Positions 26,588 to 35,036 of a DNA stretch of 64,000 bases are shown here, one piece after another; position 1 is the first letter of the stretch, and each line of letters opens with the position of its first letter. Below the pieces are notes generated by a model. The model worked only from the letters and a program-made list of their open reading frames with translations. It searched no databases and had not been told where the DNA came from. Position numbers and translations under genes: made by a program. Source of the DNA: Oscillospiraceae bacterium (GTDB lineage: Bacteria; Bacillota; Clostridia; Oscillospirales; Acutalibacteraceae). The stretch lies in contig JALCPP010000010.1 in NCBI GenBank assembly GCA_022650485.1, forward strand, positions 1 to 64,000. Reading direction: 5' to 3'.

Positions 26588-27133
26588 ATGAAACTGACGG
26601 AAAAAACTCTGGAGCAAAATTATATTTACCACGGTAAAATTCTGGATTTTCATGTGGACCGTGCCGAGCTGGTCAGCGGCCGCATCGTCAGCCGCGAATG
26701 TGTCGACCACCGGGGCGGCGTCAGCATTGCGGTTTTAACCGAACAAAACGAAATGCTTTTTGTGCGGCAGTACCGTTACCCCTACCATGAAGCCGTGCTG
26801 GAAGCCCCCGCCGGCAAACTGGAACAGGGGGAAGACCCGTTTGAAGCCGTTAAACGCGAACAGCGTGAAGAAACCGGAACAACGGGTAAAAATTATCAGG
26901 ATCTGGGCAGGATGTATCCCTCCCCGGGGTACACCAATGAAATTATTTATCTTTACGCCTGCCGGGTCAACTCCACCGGCGAACTGGATCTGGACGAAGG
27001 CGAATTTCTGGAAGTGGAAAAAATTCCGCTTTCAAAGGCAAGACAAATGGTATTAAACGGAGAAATTCCAGATGCCAAAACGCAGGTACTGGTGCTGAAG
27101 GTCTGTGAGTTGGTCAAAAATAAAAAAATATAA
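26588..27133 (+). CDS. nudF: Nudix hydrolase, ADP-ribose pyrophosphatase-like
   Basis: 181 residues. The Nudix box begins at GKLEQGEDPFEAVKREQREETG (about 78-99 in pieces) and fits GX5EX7REUXEEXG, except that the usually hydrophobic U position is Gln. The flanking FVRQYRYPYHEAVLEAPAGK and SPGYTNEIIYLY segments are typical of NudF/ADP-ribose pyrophosphatases. The enzyme cleaves ADP-ribose to AMP and ribose 5-phosphate and clears reactive nucleotide sugars. It appears monocistronic. Confidence 0.9.
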   Translation: MKLTEKTLEQNYIYHGKILDFHVDRAELVSGRIVSRECVDHRGGVSIAVLTEQNEMLFVRQYRYPYHEAVLEAPAGKLEQGEDPFEAVKREQREETGTTGKNYQDLGRMYPSPGYTNEIIYLYACRVNSTGELDLDEGEFLEVEKIPLSKARQMVLNGEIPDAKTQVLVLKVCELVKNKKI

Positions 27134-27287
27134 TACTTTTTGTATTATAATGGTCGGAAATAATACAATCAGTTCCATGAAATGACAGCGTTCCACCGGC
27201 AGAATAAAGTTTTCAACAATCTTTTCAACACATGTTGAAAACTCGATAAAATGTTTTCTGTTCTTCTTTACTATGCCGAAAAAACAG

Positions 27288-27326
27288 GAACCCCCGCTTT
27301 TCGTTTTGAAAGAAAAGCGGGGGTTC
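27288..27326. terminator. Bidirectional terminator between nudF and the DUF1015 gene
   Basis: A 14-bp stem (GAACCCCCGCTTTT / AAAAGCGGGGGTTC) has T-runs on both sides. It lies 20 bases beyond the stop of the minus-strand gene. Confidence 0.85.
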
Positions 27327-27346
27327 TATTTTGTCGCAGAAACGTT

Positions 27347-28621
27347 TCAGTCAATCTGGTTCATTACAAGCCCGGTAATCAGCTTTGGGTAAAAATAAGT
27401 GGATTTCTGCGGCATTTTTTCCCCGGCAGCGGCAACATCGCGAATTTCCTGCACACGCGTCGGGTTCAGCAGAAATGCGCACTGGCTTTCACCCTTTTGC
27501 ACGGAAGCCGTTGCTTCCTCCATAGAGCGGGTGTAGACAAGATTTTTCTGGTTTGCCATATTTTCGCGGTCGATTCCGAGCAGGCGCTCCAGAATCAGCG
27601 AATGCAGAACGGAGACATCCAGCCCGCGGTAGGCATCACTTTTTTCCGGCAGCAACCGCTCCATCACGGATTCGTCCCGCAGGGTCAAAAGCGTCCATTC
27701 CCCGCCGCCGCAATAGCAGGCAAACGCCTTTTTTCCCTGACGGTACAGCGCATCCAGATTCGCCGGAATCTCGCTGAGCGGAGAACGCGGAACAACATCA
27801 AAATAGGACCGGCACGCTTCCATCAGCTTTTCTGCGCTGAATTCCAGCAGGCCGCGCACCATCCGGTGGGTGGGGAAGACCACCAGCCCCTCGTTTTCCA
27901 TGTCGACCAGCGTCATCATGACATAATCCTCGCCGCCGGTTGCCTTGCCCTGCTCGCGCAGGCTGTTTCGGTAGTTCAGCGCGGTTTCATAGCGGTGGTG
28001 ACCGTCTGCAATATAGAGCTTTCTGTCTTGAAACTCGTCGCAGACCGCGCGGATGGCAACCGGGTCGTTGACCAGCCACATCCGGTGCGTCACGCCGGCA
28101 CCGTCGCAGAATTCATACCGCGGCTCGCCGGAAGAAAGCGCGTCGATGCGGGCGCGGGTCGTGTGTTCCTCATCGTTGTACAGCGAATAAATCTGGCTGA
28201 AATTACAGCCCGTCGCATTCATTAAACGGAACCGGTCCTGCTTTGCCTTCGACAGGGTTTCCTCGTGTGGAAGAATGATTCCCTTTGAAAATTCCTCCAG
28301 CTTGACAAGGCAGATCAGCCCTTTGATTTTTTTTACTTGGCCGTATGCCGAAAATTCTTCTTCATACAGATACAGACCGGGGTCGGTATCACGGTGAAGA
28401 ATATCGTCTGAAATCCAGCTTTTCAGGGTTTGTCCCGCCGCGGCATAGGGGTCTTCTCCTTCTCTGGGGAGTTCCAGCCGGATGACGTTAAACGGATTTT
28501 TCTGAAGAAGCGCCTGCCGCTCCTCTTCGCTGATGATGTCATAGGGCGGGCAGGTCAGGGACGAAATTTTTCCCGCTTTGTCCGAAAATCGCAAAGCGCG
28601 GAACGGTTTGATTTCTGCCAT
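27347..28621 (-). CDS. DUF1015 family protein
   Basis: 424 residues, typical for the family. It begins MAEIKPFRALRFS and contains the conserved blocks LTCPPYDIISEEER, ILPHEETLSKAKQDR, YIADGHHRYETALNYR and VFPTHRMV. No membrane segment or signal is present. Members are often next to serine-biosynthesis genes, but none is adjacent here. The biochemical role is unproven. The gene has an ideal promoter and an unusually long leader of about 177 bases. Confidence 0.88.
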   Translation of the reverse strand: MAEIKPFRALRFSDKAGKISSLTCPPYDIISEEERQALLQKNPFNVIRLELPREGEDPYAAAGQTLKSWISDDILHRDTDPGLYLYEEEFSAYGQVKKIKGLICLVKLEEFSKGIILPHEETLSKAKQDRFRLMNATGCNFSQIYSLYNDEEHTTRARIDALSSGEPRYEFCDGAGVTHRMWLVNDPVAIRAVCDEFQDRKLYIADGHHRYETALNYRNSLREQGKATGGEDYVMMTLVDMENEGLVVFPTHRMVRGLLEFSAEKLMEACRSYFDVVPRSPLSEIPANLDALYRQGKKAFACYCGGGEWTLLTLRDESVMERLLPEKSDAYRGLDVSVLHSLILERLLGIDRENMANQKNLVYTRSMEEATASVQKGESQCAFLLNPTRVQEIRDVAAAGEKMPQKSTYFYPKLITGLVMNQID

Positions 28622-28798
28622 AATTACTCCATTCTCCTTGTAAACGAATTTAACAGCACAACGCTGCGTTCAGCTGGATGAAAAAAGAGTCCCGATGCGA
28701 TAAAACAGAGAGGGTCCGCTTAAAAAAGTGGTGGCAGTGCGCCGCCTTTTCTGCCTCCTCCACAATAGGGAAACAGTACGGTGAAGCCGCTTTTTGTT
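28622..28798 (-). other. Long 5' leader of the DUF1015 gene, possibly structured
   Basis: The predicted transcript start is near 28798, so 177 bases precede the start codon. Within it GTGG...GGCAG can pair with CTGCC...CCAC around a purine-rich loop, and GCGG repeats occur. The segment resembles neither a T-box nor any riboswitch I can name. The ribosome site AAGGAG lies just before ATG 28621. Confidence 0.35.
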
Positions 28799-28804
28799 GG
28801 TTTT

Positions 28805-28833
28805 ATTATACCGAAATCCCGTTTCGATGTCAA
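28805..28833 (-). promoter_or_regulatory. Promoter of the DUF1015 gene
   Basis: On the minus strand TTGACA (28828-28833) and TATAAT (28805-28810) are both perfect and 17 bases apart. Confidence 0.85.
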
Positions 28834-28956
28834 AAACAGAATGTTTCATCGAATTAACAGGAAGAATTTAAAAAATGTTTACATTTTGCTAATTTTAAAT
28901 TGCTAAAATGAAAAAGTGCATTGATCTGATAGATATGAAATAACAGGAGGGACATC

Positions 28957-29928
28957 ATGATGATTGAGGTTCATCGCCTCACAAAACGCTACGGGGAAAA
29001 TGTTGCGTTAAACAACATCAGCTTTTCCGCAGGCGAAAATACAGTGATTGGTTTTCTCGGCCCGAACGGCGCCGGAAAATCCACAACCATGAATATTATT
29101 ACCGGTTATCTTTCCGCCAGTTCCGGCTGGGTGAAAGTGGGCGGTTTTGACACGGTCGACCAGCCGAACGAGGCTAAAAAGCTGATTGGCTACCTGCCGG
29201 AGCTTCCGCCGCTTTACCCGGATATGACGGTGCGGGGATACCTGAATTTCGTCTATGAACTGAAAAAGGTAACCCTGCCCCGTGAAAAACACCTGCGCGA
29301 AATCTGCGCGCTGGTTAAAATTCTGGACGTCAGCCACAGGCTGATCGGCAACCTGTCAAAAGGTTACCGTCAGCGGGTCGGCCTTGCCCAGGCCCTGATC
29401 GGAAACCCTCCTGTTCTGATACTGGACGAGCCGACCGTCGGCCTTGACCCGAAACAGATTATTGAAGTGAGAAACCTGATTAAAAATCTTTCTAAAAATC
29501 ACACGGTAATTCTCAGCTCCCACATTCTGCCGGAAATTCAGGCGGTCGCGGACCGCATCCTGATTATTAACAACGGCAGTCTGGTGGCGGACGGAACCCC
29601 ATTTGAACTGGAACACAGCATGTCGGCCCAGCACCATGTTTCCGTCCGCCTGGAAGGCGCGATGGAAGAGGTTGAAAAAGCGCTGAGCGGTCTGCAGTCT
29701 GTACAGACCGTGCGGAATATCGGCGAAAAAGAACCGGGCGTGTGGGAATACGAACTTACCGGCAAAGAAGGCAAAGACCTGCGCCGTCCGATTTTCGCCC
29801 TTGCGGCAAAGCGGAACTGGCCTATGCTTTCCATGACCAGCTCTGACCTGTCGCTGGAAGATGTTTTCCTGCGGCTGACCGGTTCGGCCGCCGTACCGGA
29901 TGATCTGACGAAAGGCAGGGATGCGTAA
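28957..29928 (+). CDS. GldA-like ABC transporter ATP-binding protein
   Basis: 323 residues. Walker A GPNGAGKSTTMNIITG (about 35-50), the signature LSKGYRQRVGLAQALIG and Walker B VLILDEPTVGLDP are intact, with the switch His in LSSHILPE. The C-terminal 90 residues form the accessory domain of the CcmA/GldA type. It energises the ABC-2 permease encoded next, which starts within its stop codon (TAATG). Tandem ATG codons follow AGGAGGGACATC. Confidence 0.92.
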   Translation: MMIEVHRLTKRYGENVALNNISFSAGENTVIGFLGPNGAGKSTTMNIITGYLSASSGWVKVGGFDTVDQPNEAKKLIGYLPELPPLYPDMTVRGYLNFVYELKKVTLPREKHLREICALVKILDVSHRLIGNLSKGYRQRVGLAQALIGNPPVLILDEPTVGLDPKQIIEVRNLIKNLSKNHTVILSSHILPEIQAVADRILIINNGSLVADGTPFELEHSMSAQHHVSVRLEGAMEEVEKALSGLQSVQTVRNIGEKEPGVWEYELTGKEGKDLRRPIFALAAKRNWPMLSMTSSDLSLEDVFLRLTGSAAVPDDLTKGRDA

Positions 29929-30632
29929 TGACGGCAATTGCCAAAAAAGAACTGAAATCCTATTTTCTTTCACCCATCGGCTATGTTTTTGTGGGAGTCC
30001 TGCTGCTCTTGTTCGGATTTTATTACTACCAGGTGCTGAGCGTCGGCTCCTCCTCCTTCCTTCCGCAGGTGTATTCCGTCATGTTCATCTGGTGCATGAT
30101 GCTTCTGCCGCTTTTGACCATGCGCAGTTTCAGCGACGAAATGCGCAACCACACGGACCAGGGGCTTTTGACCGCGCCAATCGGTGTGGGCGGCATTGTG
30201 TTCGGCAAGTTCCTCGCAGCATTTTTGGTGTTTGCCATTGCGATGGTGCTCAGCCTGATTCCCATTGTGATTATTTCCTTTTTCGCCTCACCGGACTGGG
30301 CCGCCATTTTGGGAACCGTTTTGGGTTCGCTTCTGTACGGCGCGGCGATGATCTCCATCGGCGTTTTCATCTCTTCGCTGACGAAAAGCCAGATCGTCGC
30401 GGCCATCGGAACGTTCGGCGCTTCCATTTTTCTGTTGGTCATCAACCAATTGAGCAGTCTTGTGACCAATACGGTTTTAGCCGGCGTCATTACATGGATC
30501 TCGTTCGACAACCGGTACCAGCCGTTCGCCAAAGGAATTCTCGATCTGTCGAGTATTGTATTCTTTCTCAGTGTTGTCGCGATTTTCTGGTTTTTAACCG
30601 CGCGCAAGCTGGAAAGCAAAAGATGGGGCTAA
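29928..30632 (+). CDS. GldF-like ABC-2 permease
   Basis: 234 residues, six hydrophobic segments. KKELKSYFLSPIGYVFVGVLLLLFGFYYY at the start and MRSFSDEMRNHTDQGLLTAPIGVGGIVFGKFLA are typical of the GldF/ABC-2 type. It would form the membrane channel with the ATPase upstream. Start and stop overlap by one base with the ATPase gene, which implies coupled translation. Confidence 0.88.
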   Translation: MTAIAKKELKSYFLSPIGYVFVGVLLLLFGFYYYQVLSVGSSSFLPQVYSVMFIWCMMLLPLLTMRSFSDEMRNHTDQGLLTAPIGVGGIVFGKFLAAFLVFAIAMVLSLIPIVIISFFASPDWAAILGTVLGSLLYGAAMISIGVFISSLTKSQIVAAIGTFGASIFLLVINQLSSLVTNTVLAGVITWISFDNRYQPFAKGILDLSSIVFFLSVVAIFWFLTARKLESKRWG

Positions 30633-30648
30633 AGGGGGATTTATTGAA

Positions 30649-32346
30649 ATGAATCAGGAAAAAGACCCGCGCACCGGCGCACTTCTCCCGGAGGAAGAAA
30701 GCCCCGAAGGGAATCCGGACGCGGAAAACAAACAGGAAACAGCCACACAGAATGCGGAAAAAACCGCCGCGCAGGATTCTTCCGCCACAGAACCAACGGA
30801 AGAACCGAAAAAAGTGAAAAATAAAAAGGATGACGGAAAAAAGCAGAAGAAAAATCATTTCGGCTTTTTCCACACCAGTAAATTCCGCCACAACTCGATT
30901 TCCACCGCGTTCACCGCGTGCTTTATCGCAGGAATTATTCTGCTCAATATTCTGGTCGGCATCCTTGGCCAGCGCTTTCCGTCCGTAAATCTGGATTTGA
31001 CAAAAAGCGGCTCCAACTCCCTGTCCGACGAGGGAATCAAGGTCGTCGACAACGTGGATATTCCGACCAGCATCTATGTCTGCGCAACCCAGCAGCAAGT
31101 AGACGGGAACCAGATCTATTCCAGCGATGGACTTCAATACAGCCAGGTCGGCAGCCTGCTTTCAAAAATTACGGAGCGCAATGCCAAAATTACGGTGGAA
31201 TATGTGGATTTGGATCAGAACCCAACGTTTGCTTCTGATTACAGCAACGACAGCATTGCCGTGGGTGACGTGATTGTCAAAACGGACAAACGCTACCGCG
31301 TGTTGACTTCTTCCGACTTATTTACCGTTCAATATGCCAGCGATTACTCGACCCAGATCTCTTCCAACGTGGAAGGCGCGCTGGTCTCCGCACTGAACGC
31401 GGTCATCTCAGACAAACTGCCGATTGCGGCGTTCGATACCGGGCACGCGGAAGCGCAGGACATGACCGCCTATCAAAATCTGCTGAAAAACAATAATTTT
31501 GAAACCACCGGCTTTAATCTTTTGACGGATGCCATTCCGGACAACGCCCAGATGGTTGTCCTGGGCGCGCCAACCCGCGACTTTACGGATGACGAAATTC
31601 AAAAGCTTTCTGCTTTTCTGGGCAGCAAAACCCTTGCGGGCGACCGCTCGCTGATGGTGACCTTTTCACCCAGCCAGTCCGAACTGCCAAAGCTCGCCAC
31701 TTTCCTGGAAGAATGGGGAATTCAGGTCCCTGCCGCCATCATTGCGGAATCGGACCAGTCTAAATTTATTTCGAATTACCCCACCAACATTCTCTCCGAT
31801 ATTCAAACGACGCTGCAGCTGCGGCAGACCGGCGACGGCAGTTCTACGGATTATGGGTATTTCATTACCCCGCAGTCCTGCCCGGTCAACCTGCTGTTTG
31901 AATCAAAAAGCGGCAAGCAGACCTATTCGCTGGCGAAAAGCTCCGACTCCTGTTATCTGGTAGACAACAGCACGAAATCGACCGACGATCTGCCCCAACA
32001 GTCCAGCAATACGGTGGCCCTGTCCCAGGAAACCGTGAAAGACAGCGACAAAAATTACAACGCAAATGTCATTGCCGTCGGCAGCTCCGCGCTCTTTACG
32101 GACGGAATCATCAATTCCGGCACATTCGGCAATGGAACCTACATGGTTGACCTTGCCAAATACGCAACCGGCACCAGCGACTCCTCCTCTGATGTTCAGA
32201 TTACCGCAAAACCGATGAACGAGTCGGATATCACGGCGACCGCGCAGGTCACCACCTTCCTCGGGCTTGGCATATTCATGCTGCTGATGCCGCTGGTGAT
32301 CGTCATCATCGGAATCTGGGTTTACTATAAGAGGAGGCATCTGTAA
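30649..32346 (+). CDS. GldG-family ABC auxiliary protein
   Basis: 565 residues. The first 75 are a charged low-complexity cytoplasmic tail rich in E, K and T. A transmembrane helix follows (FTACFIAGIILLNILVGILG), then an extracytoplasmic domain with the GldG pattern VNLDLTKSGSNSLSDEG and DLDQNPTFASDY, and a C-terminal helix (FLGLGIFMLLMPLVIVIIGIWVYY) with a basic end. GldG works with GldA and GldF in Bacteroidetes gliding. In Clostridia the set is common but its cargo is unknown. Confidence 0.85.
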   Translation: MNQEKDPRTGALLPEEESPEGNPDAENKQETATQNAEKTAAQDSSATEPTEEPKKVKNKKDDGKKQKKNHFGFFHTSKFRHNSISTAFTACFIAGIILLNILVGILGQRFPSVNLDLTKSGSNSLSDEGIKVVDNVDIPTSIYVCATQQQVDGNQIYSSDGLQYSQVGSLLSKITERNAKITVEYVDLDQNPTFASDYSNDSIAVGDVIVKTDKRYRVLTSSDLFTVQYASDYSTQISSNVEGALVSALNAVISDKLPIAAFDTGHAEAQDMTAYQNLLKNNNFETTGFNLLTDAIPDNAQMVVLGAPTRDFTDDEIQKLSAFLGSKTLAGDRSLMVTFSPSQSELPKLATFLEEWGIQVPAAIIAESDQSKFISNYPTNILSDIQTTLQLRQTGDGSSTDYGYFITPQSCPVNLLFESKSGKQTYSLAKSSDSCYLVDNSTKSTDDLPQQSSNTVALSQETVKDSDKNYNANVIAVGSSALFTDGIINSGTFGNGTYMVDLAKYATGTSDSSSDVQITAKPMNESDITATAQVTTFLGLGIFMLLMPLVIVIIGIWVYYKRRHL

Positions 32347-32348
32347 TT

Positions 32349-33806
32349 ATGAAAAGCAACATCAGAAACTTAATCATTGTGGCGGTCTGCGTTGTTGTTC
32401 TGGGCAGCGCACTTCTAACCCTGAAACTGACAGGGAACGACACGGCGGAGTCTTCCTCTGCCGTGTCGACGGCCAGCATTGAGCTGGTGTCAAAAAAAAG
32501 TGAAGATGTTGTGTCTATGAACGTAGAAAATGCAAAGGGGAGTTATACCCTGGTCCCTGTACCAAAGGTTTCTTCTTCACAGGCGTCCTCCGGCACTTCC
32601 TCTGCTGATGCAGACAGTGCCGCACCGACTTACACCGTGAAGGAACTCAGCGGATGCCCGATTAACACCTCCGCGGCGGAATCCGCCGTGAAAAACGGGT
32701 TCAGCCTGGTGGCCAGCAAAAATCTGGGCACCGTCAGCAATCTGGAAGATTTCGGCCTTCAGAATCCGCAGGCAACCGTCAAGGTAAAATTCCAGGACGG
32801 CAGCAGCTATGATTACCGCATCGGCAAAACGACGGCGACGGATTCTTCCGCTTACTATATGTGCGGGCTGAATTCAGACACGGTTTACGTGGTTGCGATC
32901 GATCAGGGTCTGCTGGAAGGCGCGGAATACTTTGTCAGCACACAGATTCTTTCCATCACCAACCAGGCGGGCGCGAATAACTTTTCAAAAATCACTTTAA
33001 GCGGCGCTCACTACCCGCAGCCCGTCACGTTTTCCGCTCACCAGACCGCACTTCGCATTTCCTCCCCTGCGGTTTATACGGCGGATTCCACCGCGCTTTC
33101 CAATCTGGAAAGTTCCCTCGCCAGTCTGACGGCCGATTCGGTGGCGGCGGTTCATCCGGATGCGGCGGCGCTGAAGCAATACGGATTCGACAGCCCGACT
33201 GCGGTCGCCCAGTATTCCGTGAACGGCGGCAACTATAAGCTGACCGCAGGAAAACAGGACGGCAGCAGTGTTTACGTCATGCTGGACGGAGTGGATGTGG
33301 TTTATAAAGTTTCTTCTTCCAGTGTGGAAGCGTGGGCGCTTCAGAATCTGTTTTCACTAAGGAACAAAACCATTCTGGCACCGGGCATTGAGACCGTGCA
33401 ATCGCTGACGCTGACCGCGGGCGACAGCAAAAACGTGCTGAACCTGACACGCGCCAAAGACGAATCGAAATCAACGGAAGATACCACGTATTATAATTAC
33501 AAAGTAACCGGAAATGACGGAGTCTCTTTGGATTACGACACCAATTACACAAACTTTTACCAAACGCTGACCGGCGTTACGGTTTTGCAGGACGCGCAGG
33601 AAAAGCCTGCCGGCAGCGCCGCACTGACGGTCACCTATCGGTATTTCGATGACTCCAAGACGGATACCGTCCAATTGATAAAAAGCGGGGACCGCCGCTA
33701 CACCGCCGTTCTGAACGGCCAGGTGCTCGGCATTGTCACCCAGGATGACCTCGACGGAATTTCTTCCGCTCTGACCGCGCTGGAAAGCGGGAAAGCCGTC
33801 GGCTGA
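32349..33806 (+). CDS. DUF4340 domain protein
   Basis: 485 residues, starting two bases after the GldG-like gene. One N-terminal helix (LIIVAVCVVVLGSALLTLKL) anchors it. The extracytoplasmic part holds DUF4340-type repeats seen twice: LEDFGLQNPQATVKVKFQDGSSYDYRIGK and later LKQYGFDSPTAVAQYSVNGGNYKLTAGK, then VYVMLDGVDVVYKV. Serine-rich linkers follow the anchor. DUF4340 proteins regularly end Gld-like operons and probably form part of the same complex. Confidence 0.85.
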   Translation: MKSNIRNLIIVAVCVVVLGSALLTLKLTGNDTAESSSAVSTASIELVSKKSEDVVSMNVENAKGSYTLVPVPKVSSSQASSGTSSADADSAAPTYTVKELSGCPINTSAAESAVKNGFSLVASKNLGTVSNLEDFGLQNPQATVKVKFQDGSSYDYRIGKTTATDSSAYYMCGLNSDTVYVVAIDQGLLEGAEYFVSTQILSITNQAGANNFSKITLSGAHYPQPVTFSAHQTALRISSPAVYTADSTALSNLESSLASLTADSVAAVHPDAAALKQYGFDSPTAVAQYSVNGGNYKLTAGKQDGSSVYVMLDGVDVVYKVSSSSVEAWALQNLFSLRNKTILAPGIETVQSLTLTAGDSKNVLNLTRAKDESKSTEDTTYYNYKVTGNDGVSLDYDTNYTNFYQTLTGVTVLQDAQEKPAGSAALTVTYRYFDDSKTDTVQLIKSGDRRYTAVLNGQVLGIVTQDDLDGISSALTALESGKAVG

Positions 33807-33823
33807 GTTTTTATTTTCTTACG

Positions 33824-33866
33824 AAACAGGGAGGAAGGGCATACGCCTTTTCCTCCCTGTTTTCAT
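33824..33866 (+). terminator. Terminator of the Gld-like operon
   Basis: AAACAGGGAGGAA (33824-33836) pairs with TTCCTCCCTGTTT (33850-33862), extended by an inner GGC/GCC pair, with a T-rich tail. Confidence 0.85.
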
Positions 33867-33905
33867 AAACACGGCTTCCGGCTCGGATTATTTGCCAATG
33901 AAAAG

Positions 33906-34133
33906 ATGAACGAACCCCACGTCTGGGGAAATAACTGTCTGCCCAGTTTTGAGGGAACCGATCTGGAAACGGTTCTTCAAAAGCTGAAAGCACTGCACTG
34001 TCCCATTGTTTTTCCCGTCACTGTGATCGGCAGCAATCAGGTGCTGGAATTTCTGGACAGCGAAGGGAACCAGATTGAAGTGACCTGCCCGCTGAAAAAG
34101 CAAAATCAGAAAAACGGTTCTGCCTGTTTTTAA
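33906..34133 (+). pseudogene. Fragment of a VOC/glyoxalase-like protein
   Basis: 75 residues. The second half (VIGSNQVLEFLDSEGNQIEVTCPL) matches the C-terminal end of a VOC domain, and the preceding LETVLQKLKALHCPIVFPVT matches the helix and strand before it. The N-terminal half of the fold, including the first metal ligand, is missing, and no upstream frame supplies it. It is therefore probably a gene remnant, although a short expressed protein cannot be excluded. No strong ribosome site is present. Confidence 0.45.
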
Positions 34134-34175
34134 ATTTGTATGTCATTAAAGTTAATAATAATCGTTAATTTATTA

Positions 34176-34204
34176 TTGACTATTGTTAATTATTATGCTA
34201 TATT
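34176..34204 (+). promoter_or_regulatory. Promoter of the DUF2975/HTH pair
   Basis: TTGACT (34176-34181) and TATATT (34199-34204) are 17 bases apart. The surrounding DNA carries several GTTAAT and TTATTA elements in both orientations, possible binding sites for the HTH protein of the operon. Confidence 0.7.
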
Positions 34205-34232
34205 AAAATCAAATTTAAAGGAGGTCTTGTTT

Positions 34233-34739
34233 GTGGAAGCAAATTTAAACATGCCGCGGAGAGGGAAAATTTCATTGGCCGTGGTTCGAATCGTACAGAT
34301 CATTCTGCTGTTTTCTATTTTTGGTTCCGTTTTGATTGCCATAATGCCGTCTGGAATTTCTTTCTTTGGCCCGCCCGTTGATAAAACCACAGATTTTTGG
34401 TTCACCACGATTTCCAACGAATTGACAAGCATTATTTTTTTATTTATTTTATTCCTATCGGCAAAATTTCTGCAAACACTAAAAAAGAAAACTCCTTTTC
34501 TCCACAAAAATGTAAAACGGCTTAAAATCATTTCCATTCTGCTGATTGCAGTCGAACCCGTTCAATTTTTATTGCAAAAAATCGGCAATTTCGTCCGGCC
34601 TTCGATTGATGGAACGAAAGAGGTAATTTTCACATCTTTTGGCGGAATTATTTTAGCCATGGGCTTGGTCGTTTTTTGTCTTGCGCTCGTTTTTGAGTAT
34701 GGAGTGGAGCTTCAAAAACAATCTGATGAAACCCTGTGA
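34233..34739 (+). CDS. DUF2975 membrane protein
   Basis: 168 residues from a GTG at 34233, eight bases after AAAGGAGG. The frame is open to 34140, but that part contains the promoter. Four hydrophobic segments are present (VRIVQIILLFSIFGSVLIAI, then about 65-85, 100-120 and 135-155), with the conserved LKKKTPFLHKNVKRLKIISILLI block between the second and third. DUF2975 proteins are nearly always paired with a YozG-type regulator, as here. Function is unknown. Confidence 0.85.
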   Translation: MEANLNMPRRGKISLAVVRIVQIILLFSIFGSVLIAIMPSGISFFGPPVDKTTDFWFTTISNELTSIIFLFILFLSAKFLQTLKKKTPFLHKNVKRLKIISILLIAVEPVQFLLQKIGNFVRPSIDGTKEVIFTSFGGIILAMGLVVFCLALVFEYGVELQKQSDETL

Positions 34740-34750
34740 GGATGTGAACA

Positions 34751-34966
34751 ATGGCAATTATTCTTAGACTGGACCGCGTCATGGCGGACCGAAAAATTTC
34801 TTTAAAAGATCTTTCTGAAAAAGTCGGAATTGCAAATGTCAACCTGTCAAAAATCAAAACCGGAAAAATCAGCGCAATCCGTTTTTCAACGCTCAATGCG
34901 ATTTGCAGGGAGCTAAACTGCCAACCAGGGGATATTCTGGAATATCAAGCAGAAAAAGCGCCATAA
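34751..34966 (+). CDS. YozG-type HTH transcriptional regulator
   Basis: 71 residues, essentially one XRE/Cro-like helix-turn-helix domain: LDRVMADRKISLKDLSEKVGIANVNLSKIKTGKISAIRFSTLNAICRELNCQPGDILEY in order. It starts 11 bases after the DUF2975 gene behind GAGGATGTG. It is likely the autoregulator of the pair. Confidence 0.9.
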   Translation: MAIILRLDRVMADRKISLKDLSEKVGIANVNLSKIKTGKISAIRFSTLNAICRELNCQPGDILEYQAEKAP

Positions 34967-34976
34967 TAAAGCAACA

Positions 34977-35012
34977 CGAAGGGGAAAACACTGAGAAGTG
35001 TTTTCCCCTTCG
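34977..35012. terminator. Bidirectional terminator between the HTH gene and rubrerythrin
   Basis: A perfect 16-bp stem (CGAAGGGGAAAACACT and its complement) with a GAGA loop separates two convergent genes. Confidence 0.85.
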
Positions 35013-35036
35013 TTATAAACAACTATAATGTTACAA

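Noticed and set aside
28690-28800. Possible T-box: GTGGTGGCAGTGCGCC on the plus strand
   Set aside because: The invariant UGGNACC bulge is missing, there is no specifier loop or AGTA element, and the promoter reads the other strand.
30026-30619. Long open frame antisense to the GldF-like permease (about 197 codons)
   Set aside because: It lies entirely opposite a well-supported gene, has no ribosome site and no protein-like motif. Long antisense frames are common in this GC range.
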